Shown piece by piece: positions 19,403 to 28,377 of a stretch of 64,000 bases of DNA. The notes under the pieces are model-generated. The model saw nothing but the letters and a program-made list of their open reading frames with translations, had not been told where the DNA came from and made no database searches. Made by a program: the position numbers and the translations under genes. Location: positions 7,844,501 to 7,908,500 of the forward strand of contig NZ_CP042968.1 in the NCBI RefSeq assembly GCF_001693515.2, given 5' to 3'. Source of the stretch: Bradyrhizobium paxllaeri (lineage in GTDB: Bacteria; Pseudomonadota; Alphaproteobacteria; Rhizobiales; Xanthobacteraceae). The stretch's first letter is position 1. Each line of letters opens with the position of its first letter.

Positions 19403-21379
19403 CTACGCCGCCGCAATCTCCACGACGATCCTTCCCGTCGTCACCTGCTCGCCTTCGGCCACATCGATCGCCGACACCGTGCCCGCGACGCCTGCCGTGT
19501 GCACGTGCTCCATCTTCATCGCTTCCAGCGTCATCACCGGCTGGCCGGCGGCGACCTGATCGCCCGGCTGGACCAGCACCGCCACCACGCGGCCGTTCAT
19601 CGCCGCGCGCACCTTGCCGTCGCCGCCAGCCGCGGTAGCCGACACGGGTGCCGCGAGAGTCAGGTCGCGGACCTCAGTTGTGACGCCGCGATGCAGAACG
19701 TAGAGCCGGTCGCCATCGCGCAAAAATCTTGCGGATTCCATCACGCCGTCGGTACGGAAGCGGATCGCGTCTGAGCCGAGTTCGTCGATCTCGAAACGAT
19801 GTTCGCTGCCGTCGAGGATGGCGGTGTAGCCGCCATCGCGCTCACGTACGATGTCGACTTCAAGCACCCCACGACCGGGATCGATCCGCATCGTCAGCGG
19901 AAATGTCGCCGCCAGCGACCGCCCGCTTCGCCACGGCGGCGCATGCGGATTGGTGACGTAGAGCAACAGCGCCGCCAATGCGGCTTCCGCCTTGTCATTT
20001 GCGCGCGGCGCCAGCAGTTCGTCGCGATGATTGCCGATGAAGGCCGTGGTCGCCTCGCCCTTGGCGAAGGCGGCATGGCGGAGGCAGGAGATCAGAAATC
20101 CCTGATTGGTGGTCACGCCGAACGCGGCGATCTGCTCCAGGGCGCAGATCAAGCGGCCCCGCGCCTCGTTGCGGTCCGTGCCATGGCTGATGATCTTGGC
20201 GATCATCGAATCGTAGAACGGCGGGATTTCGGAGCCGGATTGCAGCGCGTGCTCGGCGCGGATGCCCTCAGGCATCTGCCACAGCGCCATGGCGCCGGAC
20301 TGTGGCATGAAGTCATGGCCGGCGTCCTCCGAGCACAGCCGCACCTCGATGGCATGGCCGGAGAACTTCACGTCCTCCTGCCTCAGCCCGAGCGGCTCGC
20401 CTGCGGCGATGCGCAACTGCAGTTCGACCAGATCGAGCCCGGTGATCGCTTCGGTGACGGGATGCTCGACCTGCAGCCGTGTGTTCATTTCCATGAAATA
20501 GAACTCGCCGGACGGATCGAGCAGGAATTCCAGCGTGCCCGCGCCCTCATAGCCGATCGACTTGACCGCATTAACCGCGACCGCGCCCATCCGCGCCCGC
20601 AATTCGCCCGTCACCTTCGGCGAAGGCGCCTCCTCGATCAGCTTCTGATGCCGCCGCTGCACCGAGCAATCACGCTCGCCGAGATGGATGGCGTTGCCGT
20701 AGCGGTCGCCGAACACCTGGATCTCGATGTGGCGAGGATCGACGATGGCGCGCTCCAGGATGACGGCGGGATCGCCGAATGCGCCCTGCGCCTCCGACCG
20801 CGCGCTGCGCAGCGCATCCGGAAAGGCGGCGGCATCCGCGACCAGCCGCATGCCGCGCCCGCCGCCGCCGGCGACCGCCTTGATCATGACGGGGAAACCG
20901 ATCTTTTTGGCCTCCGCCAGCATCACGGCGTCGCCCTGGTCCGCGCCCTGATAGCCTGATACGACAGGTACGCCCGCCTCGCGCATGATGTCCTTGGCGC
21001 CGGCCTTGTGGCCCATCGCCCGGATCGCCTCGGGCGACGGGCCGATGAATACCAGCCCGGCATCGCGACAGGCCTGGGCAAAATCCTCGTTCTCGGCGAG
21101 GAAGCCGTAGCCCGGATGCACCGCAGTCGCGCCACTGGCCCTGGCGGCGGCGATGATCGCATCGATGCGCAAGTAAGACTGCGCCGGCAATGCCTCGCCG
21201 ATCCGCACCGCCGAATCGGCCTCGCGCACATGCAGCGCGTCGCGGTCGGCATCGGAATAGACCGCGACCACGCCATAGCCGAGCCGGCGCGCGGTGCGCA
21301 TGACCCGCAGCGCAATCTCGCCGCGGTTGGCGACGAGGACCTTGAAGAACGGCGTCCGCTTCATTTGCATCCCGCTCAC
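19403..21379 (-). CDS. Acyl-CoA carboxylase alpha subunit (biotin carboxylase + biotin carrier)
   Basis: 658 residues in the MCC/GCC/PCC alpha-subunit family. The biotin carboxylase domain (about 10-455) starts FKVLVANRGEIALRVMRTAR and has the ATP-grasp glycine-rich loop AVAGGGGRGMR and the MEMNTRLQVEHPVTE motif. A linker follows, then the biotinyl domain with the biotin Lys in LEAMKMEHVHTAG near residue 625. It carboxylates a branched or otherwise activated acyl-CoA with the beta subunit encoded just upstream. The GTG at 21379 lies in a GTGA overlap with the beta-subunit stop; ATGs follow at 21370 and 21364. The acyl substrate (methylcrotonyl, geranyl, propionyl) is not settled by sequence alone. 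Confidence 0.93.
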   Translation of the reverse strand: MSGMQMKRTPFFKVLVANRGEIALRVMRTARRLGYGVVAVYSDADRDALHVREADSAVRIGEALPAQSYLRIDAIIAAARASGATAVHPGYGFLAENEDFAQACRDAGLVFIGPSPEAIRAMGHKAGAKDIMREAGVPVVSGYQGADQGDAVMLAEAKKIGFPVMIKAVAGGGGRGMRLVADAAAFPDALRSARSEAQGAFGDPAVILERAIVDPRHIEIQVFGDRYGNAIHLGERDCSVQRRHQKLIEEAPSPKVTGELRARMGAVAVNAVKSIGYEGAGTLEFLLDPSGEFYFMEMNTRLQVEHPVTEAITGLDLVELQLRIAAGEPLGLRQEDVKFSGHAIEVRLCSEDAGHDFMPQSGAMALWQMPEGIRAEHALQSGSEIPPFYDSMIAKIISHGTDRNEARGRLICALEQIAAFGVTTNQGFLISCLRHAAFAKGEATTAFIGNHRDELLAPRANDKAEAALAALLLYVTNPHAPPWRSGRSLAATFPLTMRIDPGRGVLEVDIVRERDGGYTAILDGSEHRFEIDELGSDAIRFRTDGVMESARFLRDGDRLYVLHRGVTTEVRDLTLAAPVSATAAGGDGKVRAAMNGRVVAVLVQPGDQVAAGQPVMTLEAMKMEHVHTAGVAGTVSAIDVAEGEQVTTGRIVVEIAAA

Positions 21380-22992
21380 GGCCGCGCGACCGAAAATTGC
21401 ATGCGCTGCGGCGTGCGGGCCTCGGCCTCACGGCAGATCGCCAGCACCTCGGCCAGCACGCTGCGGGTATCGCGGGGATCGATCACGCCGTCGTCGAGCA
21501 CGCGGGCGCTGGTCGAGAACACGTCCATCTGGCCATCGAACACGCCGGTGATCTGCGCCTTCATCGCCTCCAGCTTTTCCTTCTCGATCGGCTTGCCGCG
21601 CCGCGCGGCGGCAGCCTCGGTCACGATCGCCATCGTTTCGGCCGCCTGTTCGCCGCCCATCACGGCGGTCTTGGCATTGGGCCAGGAGAAGCAGAAGCGC
21701 GGATGGAAGCCGCGCCCGCACATGCCGTAATTGCCGGCGCCGAACGACGCCCCGCAATAGATCGTGATCTGCGGCACCGTCGCCGACGTCACCGCCTGGA
21801 TCATCTTGGAGCCGTGCTTGATCATGCCGGCTTCCTCGTAAGCCTTGCCGACCATGTAGCCGGTGGTGTTGTTCATATAGAGAATTGGCGTGCGCGACTG
21901 GCAGCAGGCCTGGATGAAATGCGTCGCCTTGTTGGCGCCGGGCACGTCGAGCGGACCGTTATTGGTGATGATGCCGATAGCCTGCCCTTCGATCCGGGCG
22001 TGGCCGCACACGGTCGCGGGGCCGTAGTTCGCGCCGAACTCGGTGAAATCCGAATCGTCGACGAACCGTGCGATAGCCTGACGCATGTCGACAGGACGCT
22101 TGTGGTCCATCGGCATGATACCGAGCAGTTCCTCCGCATCATAGCGCGGCGGCTTGAAGGAAGCTTCTGCCGGTCTCGGTCGATCCCACTCCAGATTGGC
22201 CATGATGTCGCGCGCGATGCGCAGTGCGTCGCGATCGTCTTCGGCCAGATAGTCGCCGAGGCCGGATATGGAGGTGTGCATCTCGGCGCCGCCGAGTTCC
22301 TCTTCGGTCGCGATTTCTCCCGTTGCCGCCTTCAGGAGCGGCGGCCCGGCGAGGAACGCGCGGGTGCGGCCGCGGACCATCACGATGTAGTCGGACAATC
22401 CCGTCTGATACGCGCCGCCAGCCGTTGACGATCCATGCGTCACGGTGACGACGGGCAAGCCGGCCGCCGACAGCCGTGCCAGATTGCGAAAAATGTTGCC
22501 GCCGCGGATAAAGTCCTCGACACGGTAGCGCAGCAGGTTGGCGCCGGCGCTTTCGACCAGTTGCACGTAAGGCAGCTTGTTTTCCAGCGCCAGTTCCTGC
22601 ACCCGCAAGGTCTTGTCGAGACCGAATGGCTGCAGCGCGCCGGCGTCGATGCCGGAATCATTGGCGCTGACCATGCAGCGGATGCCGGAGACGAAGCCAA
22701 TGCCCGCGATCACGCCCCCGCCGGGCACGCTCTTCTCCGCATCCGGAACGTCGAACATGTATCCGGCGAGCGTCGACAATTCGATGAAGGGCGAGCCGGG
22801 ATCGAGCACCAGCGCCACGCGCTCGCGCGGCAACAATTGCCCGCGCTTGTGGAAGCGCTCCTTCGCCGCAGCGGACGCCGCCCGCGTGCGATCTTCGAGA
22901 GCGCGCATGCGGGTGATCAGCGCCAGCATGCCGTCGCGGTTGGCTTTGAATGCGGCGCTGGAAGGAACTATAGTACTTTCAATCGTTGCCAT
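21376..22992 (-). CDS. Acyl-CoA carboxylase beta subunit (carboxyltransferase), MCC/geranyl-CoA-like
   Basis: 538 residues with N- and C-terminal carboxyltransferase halves (crotonase-like folds). Family patterns include RERVALVLDPGSPFIELS, HGSSTAGGAYQTGLSDY, NNTTGYMVGKAYEEAGMIKHG and GASFGAGNYGMCGRGFHPRF. The GNYGMCGR...FHPRF form is seen in methylcrotonyl- and geranyl-CoA carboxylases rather than propionyl-CoA carboxylase. It transfers carboxylate from carboxybiotin to the acyl-CoA. It is translationally coupled to the alpha-subunit gene. ATG 22992 is the first good start; the ribosome site before it is weak. A family B repeat lies just upstream. Confidence 0.92.
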   Translation of the reverse strand: MATIESTIVPSSAAFKANRDGMLALITRMRALEDRTRAASAAAKERFHKRGQLLPRERVALVLDPGSPFIELSTLAGYMFDVPDAEKSVPGGGVIAGIGFVSGIRCMVSANDSGIDAGALQPFGLDKTLRVQELALENKLPYVQLVESAGANLLRYRVEDFIRGGNIFRNLARLSAAGLPVVTVTHGSSTAGGAYQTGLSDYIVMVRGRTRAFLAGPPLLKAATGEIATEEELGGAEMHTSISGLGDYLAEDDRDALRIARDIMANLEWDRPRPAEASFKPPRYDAEELLGIMPMDHKRPVDMRQAIARFVDDSDFTEFGANYGPATVCGHARIEGQAIGIITNNGPLDVPGANKATHFIQACCQSRTPILYMNNTTGYMVGKAYEEAGMIKHGSKMIQAVTSATVPQITIYCGASFGAGNYGMCGRGFHPRFCFSWPNAKTAVMGGEQAAETMAIVTEAAAARRGKPIEKEKLEAMKAQITGVFDGQMDVFSTSARVLDDGVIDPRDTRSVLAEVLAICREAEARTPQRMQFSVARP

Positions 22993-23007
22993 AGATTAAG
23001 TTTGCTC

Positions 23008-23087
23008 CGTCATTCCGGGGCGACACGAAGTGTCGAACCCGGAATCTCGAGATTCCGGGTTCACGCTTCGCGTGCCCCGGAATGACG
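23008..23087. repeat. Family B palindromic repeat (CGTCATTCCGGGGC...)
   Basis: The element starts CGTCATTCCGGGGCGACACG, has a central AATCTCGAGATT palindrome and ends GTGCCCCGGAATGACG. It fills the gap between the BKACE gene and the carboxylase beta gene, inside what otherwise looks like one operon. It may act as a processing or partial termination site. Confidence 0.8.
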
Positions 23088-23090
23088 ACC

Positions 23091-23957
23091 TCAATGCCGT
23101 GTCCCGAAAATCGCCCGCGCCTCCGCCGGGCTCGCGATCTCGCGGCCGGCGCGCCGGGCGCAGGCGGCGATGGCTTCGACGAGTTGCCCGTTCGAGGTCA
23201 CCTTGGTGCCGTCGGCGAGATAAAAAGTATCTTCCAGCCCGGTGCGCAGATGCCCGCCGAGATCGGCGCAGCGCTGGTGCAGCGGCCAGATTTCGGCGCG
23301 GCCGATCGCGGTGACCTGCCAATGCGCTTCCGGCAATTTCAGCTTCAGCAGGATCGGCAGCAATTCCGGATCGGCGGGCATGCCCGAGGCGACGCCCATG
23401 ACGAAGTTATATTCGAGCGGACCGGAATACATGCCGGTCTGCCGGTACATGCCGACGCAACGGACGATGCCGACATCGAAACATTCGAATTCGGGAATCG
23501 TGCCGGCTTCCTTCATGACGTCGAGATAGTCCTGCACCTTCTCGACCGCGTTATCGAACATCATCGGCGGCCAGGCCCAGGTGTTGTCGGCCTTCACCTT
23601 GAGATAGTTCAGCGAGCCGGCGTTGCAGGCTGCGATCTCGGGCCTGGTCTCGCGCACGCAATCGAGCGCGCCCTGATATTTCGGGCCTGAGGTGCCCGTG
23701 GTGTGGTTGATGATGACGCCCGGACAGGCCTCGCGAATGGCCTGCTGGATTTCCTTGCTGACACTGACGTCCCAGGACGGCAGATGCCCCTTGTTCGGCT
23801 CCTGCTGGCGCAGATGAACGTGCATGATGCTGGCGCCGGCGTCGAAAGCCGCCTTGGCCTCGCGCGCCATCTGTTCCGGCGTAACCGGAACGTTATGCTG
23901 CTTCGGATCGGTCAGCACGCCGTTCAGCGCGCAGGTAATGACAGCCTTGTCGCCCAT
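23091..23957 (-). CDS. BKACE family enzyme (beta-keto acid cleavage, former DUF849)
   Basis: 288 residues. Members condense a beta-keto acid with acetyl-CoA and split it into acetoacetate and a new CoA ester, using a Zn-dependent TIM barrel. Visible family marks are the N-terminal ITCALNG, the metal-binding HVHLR motif near residue 47, INHTTGTSG near 83 and FECFDVG near 158. The substrate side pocket cannot be judged by eye. It sits between the AraC regulator and the carboxylase genes in the same direction, so it may process the beta-keto acid formed downstream of carboxylation and oxidation. ATG 23957 has only a weak ribosome site. Confidence 0.88.
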   Translation of the reverse strand: MGDKAVITCALNGVLTDPKQHNVPVTPEQMAREAKAAFDAGASIMHVHLRQQEPNKGHLPSWDVSVSKEIQQAIREACPGVIINHTTGTSGPKYQGALDCVRETRPEIAACNAGSLNYLKVKADNTWAWPPMMFDNAVEKVQDYLDVMKEAGTIPEFECFDVGIVRCVGMYRQTGMYSGPLEYNFVMGVASGMPADPELLPILLKLKLPEAHWQVTAIGRAEIWPLHQRCADLGGHLRTGLEDTFYLADGTKVTSNGQLVEAIAACARRAGREIASPAEARAIFGTRH

Positions 23958-24044
23958 GGATCAGCCTTCGAATGCAAGACGGGATCGCGAAAAAATTCAG
24001 CGCGATCATGCGTTCCGCATCAGCCGGCTTCTTGCGTCCACCCG

Positions 24045-24839
24045 CTATCCGGCGCTCGCATGGCGGTGGCTATAGATCGCCAGATCGCGCGAGCCGGAAA
24101 AGATCGCGCGCGGCTTCAGGCCATAGAAGCGGCGGATCGAATGACTGAAATGCGTGGAGTCGGGATAGCCGATATCCTGCGCCAGATGCGCAAGGTTGAT
24201 GTCCTGGTTGGCGAAGTGCAGCAGGTGCCGCGCCCGTTTCCAGGCACGGAACGAGCGGAACGAAATGCCGGTCTCTTCCTTGAACAGATGCAGGAATCGC
24301 GACGGCGATAGCCCCGCTTCCGCAGCGCAGCTGGCCGCCGTCACAGGCTCGCCGGAGAATTTTCCGATCTGCAGAATCGCGCGCGCCACGCGGGCATCGA
24401 GTTTGCGCTGTGGCAAGACTTCGCCAAGACATAGGGCGTCGAATTCGGCGCTGGAAAAGTCATTGCCTGCGTGATGCTCGCGCAGTTCGCGATAGGCCGC
24501 GCGGATGCGGCTGGCAAATATTGTGCCCTCCGGCCCCGCGAGACGCTGCGCCAGTTCTTCAAGCGCACCTGGGCGAACGCTCTCCGGCTCGATCACGACG
24601 CTGAGCACCGAGCGATGATCGCTGGCGATGGTGTGCCTGATGTTCGGCAACAGCGCGACCATATCGCCGTGGCTTTCCTGGCCGTCAGCGGTGGTGAGCC
24701 AGAGACCGCCTTCGATCGCGACATAGATGTTGAACCCGCCCGAACAGCGTTGCCGGGGCCGACCGAGCAGGCCGGCATAGAACACGCGCTCCGGGGTAAT
24801 CAGCATCAGATGGCCGGATTTGTGGCCGGTATCGTCCAT
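24045..24839 (-). CDS. AraC-family transcriptional regulator
   Basis: 264 residues. A cupin-like N-terminal sensing part (CSGGFNIYVAIEGGLWL) is followed by two helix-turn-helix units at the C-terminus. These show CAAEAGLSPSRFLHLFKEETGISFRSF and a second helix pair with AQDIGYPDSTHFSHSIRRFYG. The start ATG 24839 is preceded by GAGGAGG. It is embedded in the acyl-CoA catabolic block, in the same orientation as the genes on both sides, so it probably controls them. The effector is unknown; an acid or CoA ester from the pathway would be reasonable. Confidence 0.9.
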   Translation of the reverse strand: MDDTGHKSGHLMLITPERVFYAGLLGRPRQRCSGGFNIYVAIEGGLWLTTADGQESHGDMVALLPNIRHTIASDHRSVLSVVIEPESVRPGALEELAQRLAGPEGTIFASRIRAAYRELREHHAGNDFSSAEFDALCLGEVLPQRKLDARVARAILQIGKFSGEPVTAASCAAEAGLSPSRFLHLFKEETGISFRSFRAWKRARHLLHFANQDINLAHLAQDIGYPDSTHFSHSIRRFYGLKPRAIFSGSRDLAIYSHRHASAG

Positions 24840-24922
24840 GGCTCGTCCTCCTCGCGCGGCTCTTTGGCCGCTGCGATGGGGTCAACCATAGCGGAAAATT
24901 GGGGACTGACTACGGCGGATTC

Positions 24923-25018
24923 CGTCATTCCGGGGCGATGCGAAGCATCGAACCCGGAATCTCGAGATTCTCAGGGGCGCAAGGGCGCCCCATAGTTCGC
25001 TTCGCGCCCCGGAATGAC
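24923..25018. repeat. Family B palindromic repeat
   Basis: Begins CGTCATTCCGGGGCGATGCG, contains AATCTCGAGATT, then an inserted GGGGCGCAAGGGCGCCCC hairpin, and ends GCGCCCCGGAATGACA. The extra internal hairpin distinguishes it from the copy at 23008. It lies between the GST-like gene and the AraC gene. Confidence 0.78.
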
Positions 25019-25025
25019 ACAGCCA

Positions 25026-25682
25026 TCACGCTCGTATGCGCGGCGCGACGTTTTGCTCGACACCCGCCTTGCGCTCGGCCGCAACCGCGCGCTGGTAGCC
25101 CTCGCGTTCCCGCAACCGGGCCCAATACGCCGCGACATTGGGCCCAAAATCCTTGGCGAGCCCGATATTGCCGGCGAGCCGCAGCGCATAACCATTGACG
25201 ATGTCGGCGGCGGTGAAGCGGCCGGCGCACAGATTTTCGCCATTGGCGGTCGCTGCCTCAACCGCGCGCAGCCGGCCGAGGAACCATTTGGCGTAGTCGC
25301 CGGCCACTTGCGGGTTCCGCCGCTCTTCCGGCTCGAGCTGGCTGTATCTCAGCACCAGCGTTTGCGGAAAGGTCAGCGTGGCGTCGCTGAAATACATCCA
25401 GTTCAGGAAGGCGCCATAGGCCGGATCGTCCTGCCCGACCACCAGCGGCGTCGGGCCGTATTTGGTGCCGAGGTAGTAACAGATGCCGGATGACTCCGTC
25501 ATCCTGGTCTCGCCGTCGATCATGAACGGAATCGTGCCGAGCGGATTGATCGCGAGATATTCCTTGGCCAGCACTCGCGGCGGGAATGGCAGCATCTTCA
25601 ACTCGTAGGGCAGCCCCATCTCTTCCAGCATCCAGAGCGGACGGAACGAGCGCGCGCCGTCGCAGTGATAGAGCGTGATCAT
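25026..25682 (-). CDS. Glutathione S-transferase-like protein
   Basis: 218 residues. The N-terminal thioredoxin-like domain (ITLYHCDGARSFRPLWMLEE, cis-Pro region NPLGTIPFMID, and TESSGICYYL for glutathione gamma-glutamyl binding) is followed by an all-helical C-terminal domain with FTAADIVNGYAL. The position usually occupied by the catalytic Ser/Tyr reads ARSFRPLW, so a Ser-type enzyme is likely. It may be a detoxifying transferase, isomerase or thiol lyase for the neighbouring acyl-CoA pathway. It lies 36 bases downstream of an acyl-CoA dehydrogenase gene on the same strand. Confidence 0.88.
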   Translation of the reverse strand: MITLYHCDGARSFRPLWMLEEMGLPYELKMLPFPPRVLAKEYLAINPLGTIPFMIDGETRMTESSGICYYLGTKYGPTPLVVGQDDPAYGAFLNWMYFSDATLTFPQTLVLRYSQLEPEERRNPQVAGDYAKWFLGRLRAVEAATANGENLCAGRFTAADIVNGYALRLAGNIGLAKDFGPNVAAYWARLREREGYQRAVAAERKAGVEQNVAPRIRA

Positions 25683-25718
25683 CAGGCATTCCTCATCGTT
25701 ACTTTCGACCGTTTATTA

Positions 25719-26870
25719 TTAGCTTTTCGGCAGCGTGCCCATCATCTTGCTCAGCACCGTCAGCATCACCTCGTCGGCACCGCCGCCGATCGAGGTCAGT
25801 CGGCTGTCGCGATAGGCGCGGCTGACCGGCGTCTCGTTCATGAAACCCATGCCGCCCCAGAATTGCAGGCAGGCGTCGGTGAGTTCGCGACCCAACCGGC
25901 CCGCCTTGAGCTTGGCCATGGTCGCAAGCCGCGTCACGTCTTCGCCCGCGATCAGCGCTTCGGCGGCACGATAGACCAGCGCGCGCAGCAGCTCGACTTC
26001 GGTCTGCATCTCTGCGAGCTTGAAATGAACCGTCTGGTTATCGAGGATCGACTTTCCGAACGCCTTGCGGTTGCGGGTGTATTCGATCGTCTCTGAGATG
26101 ATGAACTCATGCGCCTTGAGGCAGGCGGCTGCGCCCCACAGCCGCTCCTCCTGGAACTGCACCATCTGGTAGGTAAAACCCTTGCCCTCCTCGCCGATCC
26201 GGTTGCGCTTGGGCACGCGGACATTGTCGAAGAAGATCTGCGCGGTGTCGGACGAGCGCATGCCCATCTTGTCGAGCTTGCGCGCGACCTGCACGCCCCT
26301 GGTTTTCATCGGTACGCAGATCAGCGACTTGTTGCGATGAACCTGGCCGTCGCTGGTATTGGCGAGCAGGCAGATCCAGTCGGCCTGCACGCCGTTGGTG
26401 ATCCACATCTTGCCGCCATTGATGACGTAGTCGTCGCCGTCGGAGCGCGCCTGCGTCTTGATCGAGGCGACGTCGGAGCCGGCGCCCGGCTCGGAAACGC
26501 CGACGCAGGCGACCGCATCGCCCGCGATCGCAGGCGCCAGGAACTCGCGGCGCACGTCGTCGGAACCGAACCGCGCCAGCGCGGGGGTCGCCATATCGGT
26601 CTGCACCCCGATCGCCATCGGCACGCCGCCACACGTAATGGCGCCGAGCTCTTCCGCCATCATCAGCGCATAGGAGTAATCGAGCCCCTGGCCGCCGAAC
26701 TCGACCGGCTTGTTCAGGCCGAGAAAGCCGAGATCGCCGAGCTTCTTGAACAGCTCATGCGCCGGGAAGATGTCGTTCTTCTCCCATTCGTCGACGAAGG
26801 GGTTGATCTCCGCGGCGATGAATTTTTGCAGGATACGGCGGGGTTCGTCGTGGTCGGCGGTGAAGAGCAT
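25719..26870 (-). CDS. Acyl-CoA dehydrogenase (first of pair)
   Basis: About 383 residues. An FAD enzyme that forms an alpha,beta double bond in acyl-CoA. Family marks are ACVGVSEPGAGSDVASI, WITNGVQADW (FAD and substrate loop), YTRNRKAFGKSI and the C-terminal YRDSRLTSIGGGADEVM. The residue matching the usual MCAD catalytic Glu is Gly here. An ER pair in the helix with QEERLWGAA could supply the base, as known for isovaleryl- and long-chain enzymes. I chose ATG 26870 (GGAGAA upstream); the longer open frame extends into a repeat. It pairs with a second dehydrogenase gene upstream. Substrate unknown. Confidence 0.92.
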   Translation of the reverse strand: MLFTADHDEPRRILQKFIAAEINPFVDEWEKNDIFPAHELFKKLGDLGFLGLNKPVEFGGQGLDYSYALMMAEELGAITCGGVPMAIGVQTDMATPALARFGSDDVRREFLAPAIAGDAVACVGVSEPGAGSDVASIKTQARSDGDDYVINGGKMWITNGVQADWICLLANTSDGQVHRNKSLICVPMKTRGVQVARKLDKMGMRSSDTAQIFFDNVRVPKRNRIGEEGKGFTYQMVQFQEERLWGAAACLKAHEFIISETIEYTRNRKAFGKSILDNQTVHFKLAEMQTEVELLRALVYRAAEALIAGEDVTRLATMAKLKAGRLGRELTDACLQFWGGMGFMNETPVSRAYRDSRLTSIGGGADEVMLTVLSKMMGTLPKS

Positions 26871-26884
26871 CGTTCGTTTTTCTC

Positions 26885-27006
26885 CGTCATTCCGGGGCAG
26901 CCCAAAGGGCTGAACCCGGAATCTCGACATTGTCTGACTCATCTCCGGATTCTCCGATGTGCAATTGCACATCGTAGTTCGCGCTCTCGCGCGCCCCGGA
27001 ATGACG
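26885..27006. repeat. Family B palindromic repeat, long copy
   Basis: Starts CGTCATTCCGGGGCAGCC and ends GCGCCCCGGAATGACG. The centre carries AATCTCGACATT and a further GATGTGCAATTGCACATC palindrome. It separates the two acyl-CoA dehydrogenase genes. Its edge supplies the spurious N-terminal extension of the downstream frame. Confidence 0.78.
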
Positions 27007-27011
27007 GCGCA

Positions 27012-28166
27012 TCACAACCCCATCTGCCTTGAGGCGAGATCCTTCATGATCTCCTCGGTGCCGCCGCCGATGGCATTAACCTTTACCTCGCGGTAGATGC
27101 GTTCGACCTTGACGCCGCGCATGAAGCCGGCGCCGCCGAAAATCTGCACCGCCTCGGACGCGCAGAACGCCATGGTCTGGGTGGCCTGGTTCTTCATCAT
27201 GCAGATTTCGGCAACCGGGCTTTCGCCCTGTCCGAGCCGCCACGCCAGCATTTCCAGCATCGCCTGCGAGGCCGCAACCTTCTGCGCCATGTCGACCAGC
27301 TTGTGGCGGATCACCTGGTGCTGTGCGATCGGCTTGCCGAAGGTCTTGCGCTCCTTGGCGTAGGCAATCGCCTCCTCGACGCAGACGCGGGCATAGGCCG
27401 TGCAGCTCGCGGCCATGCCCATGCGCTCGCTGTTGAAATTGTGCATGATGATCTTGAAGCCCTGACCTTCCTCGCCGATCAGGTTTTCGCACCTTACGCG
27501 GCATTCGTCGAAATGCAGCGTTGCGGTATCCGACGCCCACCACCCCATCTTCTTCAGCTTCGTTCGCGACAGGCCCGGCGTATCGCCTTCGATCAGCAGC
27601 AGGCTGACGCCGCCCGGCCCCTCACCACCGGTGCGCACTGCGACGGTCAGATAGTCGGCCCGCATGCCCGACGTGATGAACGTTTTCTCGCCACTGACGA
27701 CATAATGGTCGCCATCCCGCCGCGCCTTGGTGCGGAGGTTGGCGACGTCGGAGCCGCCGCTCGGCTCGGTGATCGCAAGGGCGGAAATCTTCTCGCCCGC
27801 CAGTACCTGCGGCAGCACGCGCGCCTTGACCTCCGGCCGCGCAGCGCGGGCGATCGGCGGCGAGCCGATGGTGTGGCTCATCAGGCTGGAGCTGACCCCG
27901 CCGGCGCCGGCGCGCGCCAGTTCCTGCGATGCCACGATTTTCATGAACTGGTCGGCAGGCACACCGCCAAATTCTTCGGGAAAGCCCAAGCCTAGTAACC
28001 CGATCTCGGATGCTTTCCGATAAAGCTCGCGCGGAAATTCGCCGGCCTCGTCCCATTCATGGGCATAGGGTTCGATCTCGCGCGACACGAAGCGACGCAT
28101 CACATCGCGGAACGCTTCATGGTCCGCCGTATAGAACGGGCTTTGCACTTTTGTGCGCTCCAGCAT
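27012..28166 (-). CDS. Acyl-CoA dehydrogenase (second of pair)
   Basis: About 384 residues, same family as its neighbour but clearly different in sequence. It shows ALAITEPSGGSDVANL, EKTFITSGMRADYL, YAKERKTFGKPIAQHQ and the C-terminal YREVKVNAIGGGTEEIM. As in the partner, Gly replaces the MCAD-type catalytic Glu, and an ER pair in FNSERMGMAAS is the likely alternative base. ATG 28166 follows GGGAGGAG and fixes the start. It is the first gene of the minus-strand block running to 19403, so the block promoter should lie in the 211-base divergent gap before the LivK gene. Confidence 0.92.
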   Translation of the reverse strand: MLERTKVQSPFYTADHEAFRDVMRRFVSREIEPYAHEWDEAGEFPRELYRKASEIGLLGLGFPEEFGGVPADQFMKIVASQELARAGAGGVSSSLMSHTIGSPPIARAARPEVKARVLPQVLAGEKISALAITEPSGGSDVANLRTKARRDGDHYVVSGEKTFITSGMRADYLTVAVRTGGEGPGGVSLLLIEGDTPGLSRTKLKKMGWWASDTATLHFDECRVRCENLIGEEGQGFKIIMHNFNSERMGMAASCTAYARVCVEEAIAYAKERKTFGKPIAQHQVIRHKLVDMAQKVAASQAMLEMLAWRLGQGESPVAEICMMKNQATQTMAFCASEAVQIFGGAGFMRGVKVERIYREVKVNAIGGGTEEIMKDLASRQMGL

Positions 28167-28377
28167 GTTCTCCTCCCGAGGGATTACGATGCCGCGATTT
28201 GGCCGGCACAAACTTGCGTTGAGCGGCTGGCATTATCTTGCAGGCCGGCTCTGTTGCCGGTCGCTTTCCGGCGCATGCCGCGTCCAGCAACTGAACACAA
28301 GACCGATTTCCCGAGCATGCCCTAGCCTTGGCTCAAAACCAATAACATCATCGGCCATTCGCCGGGGAGGATGAAGC

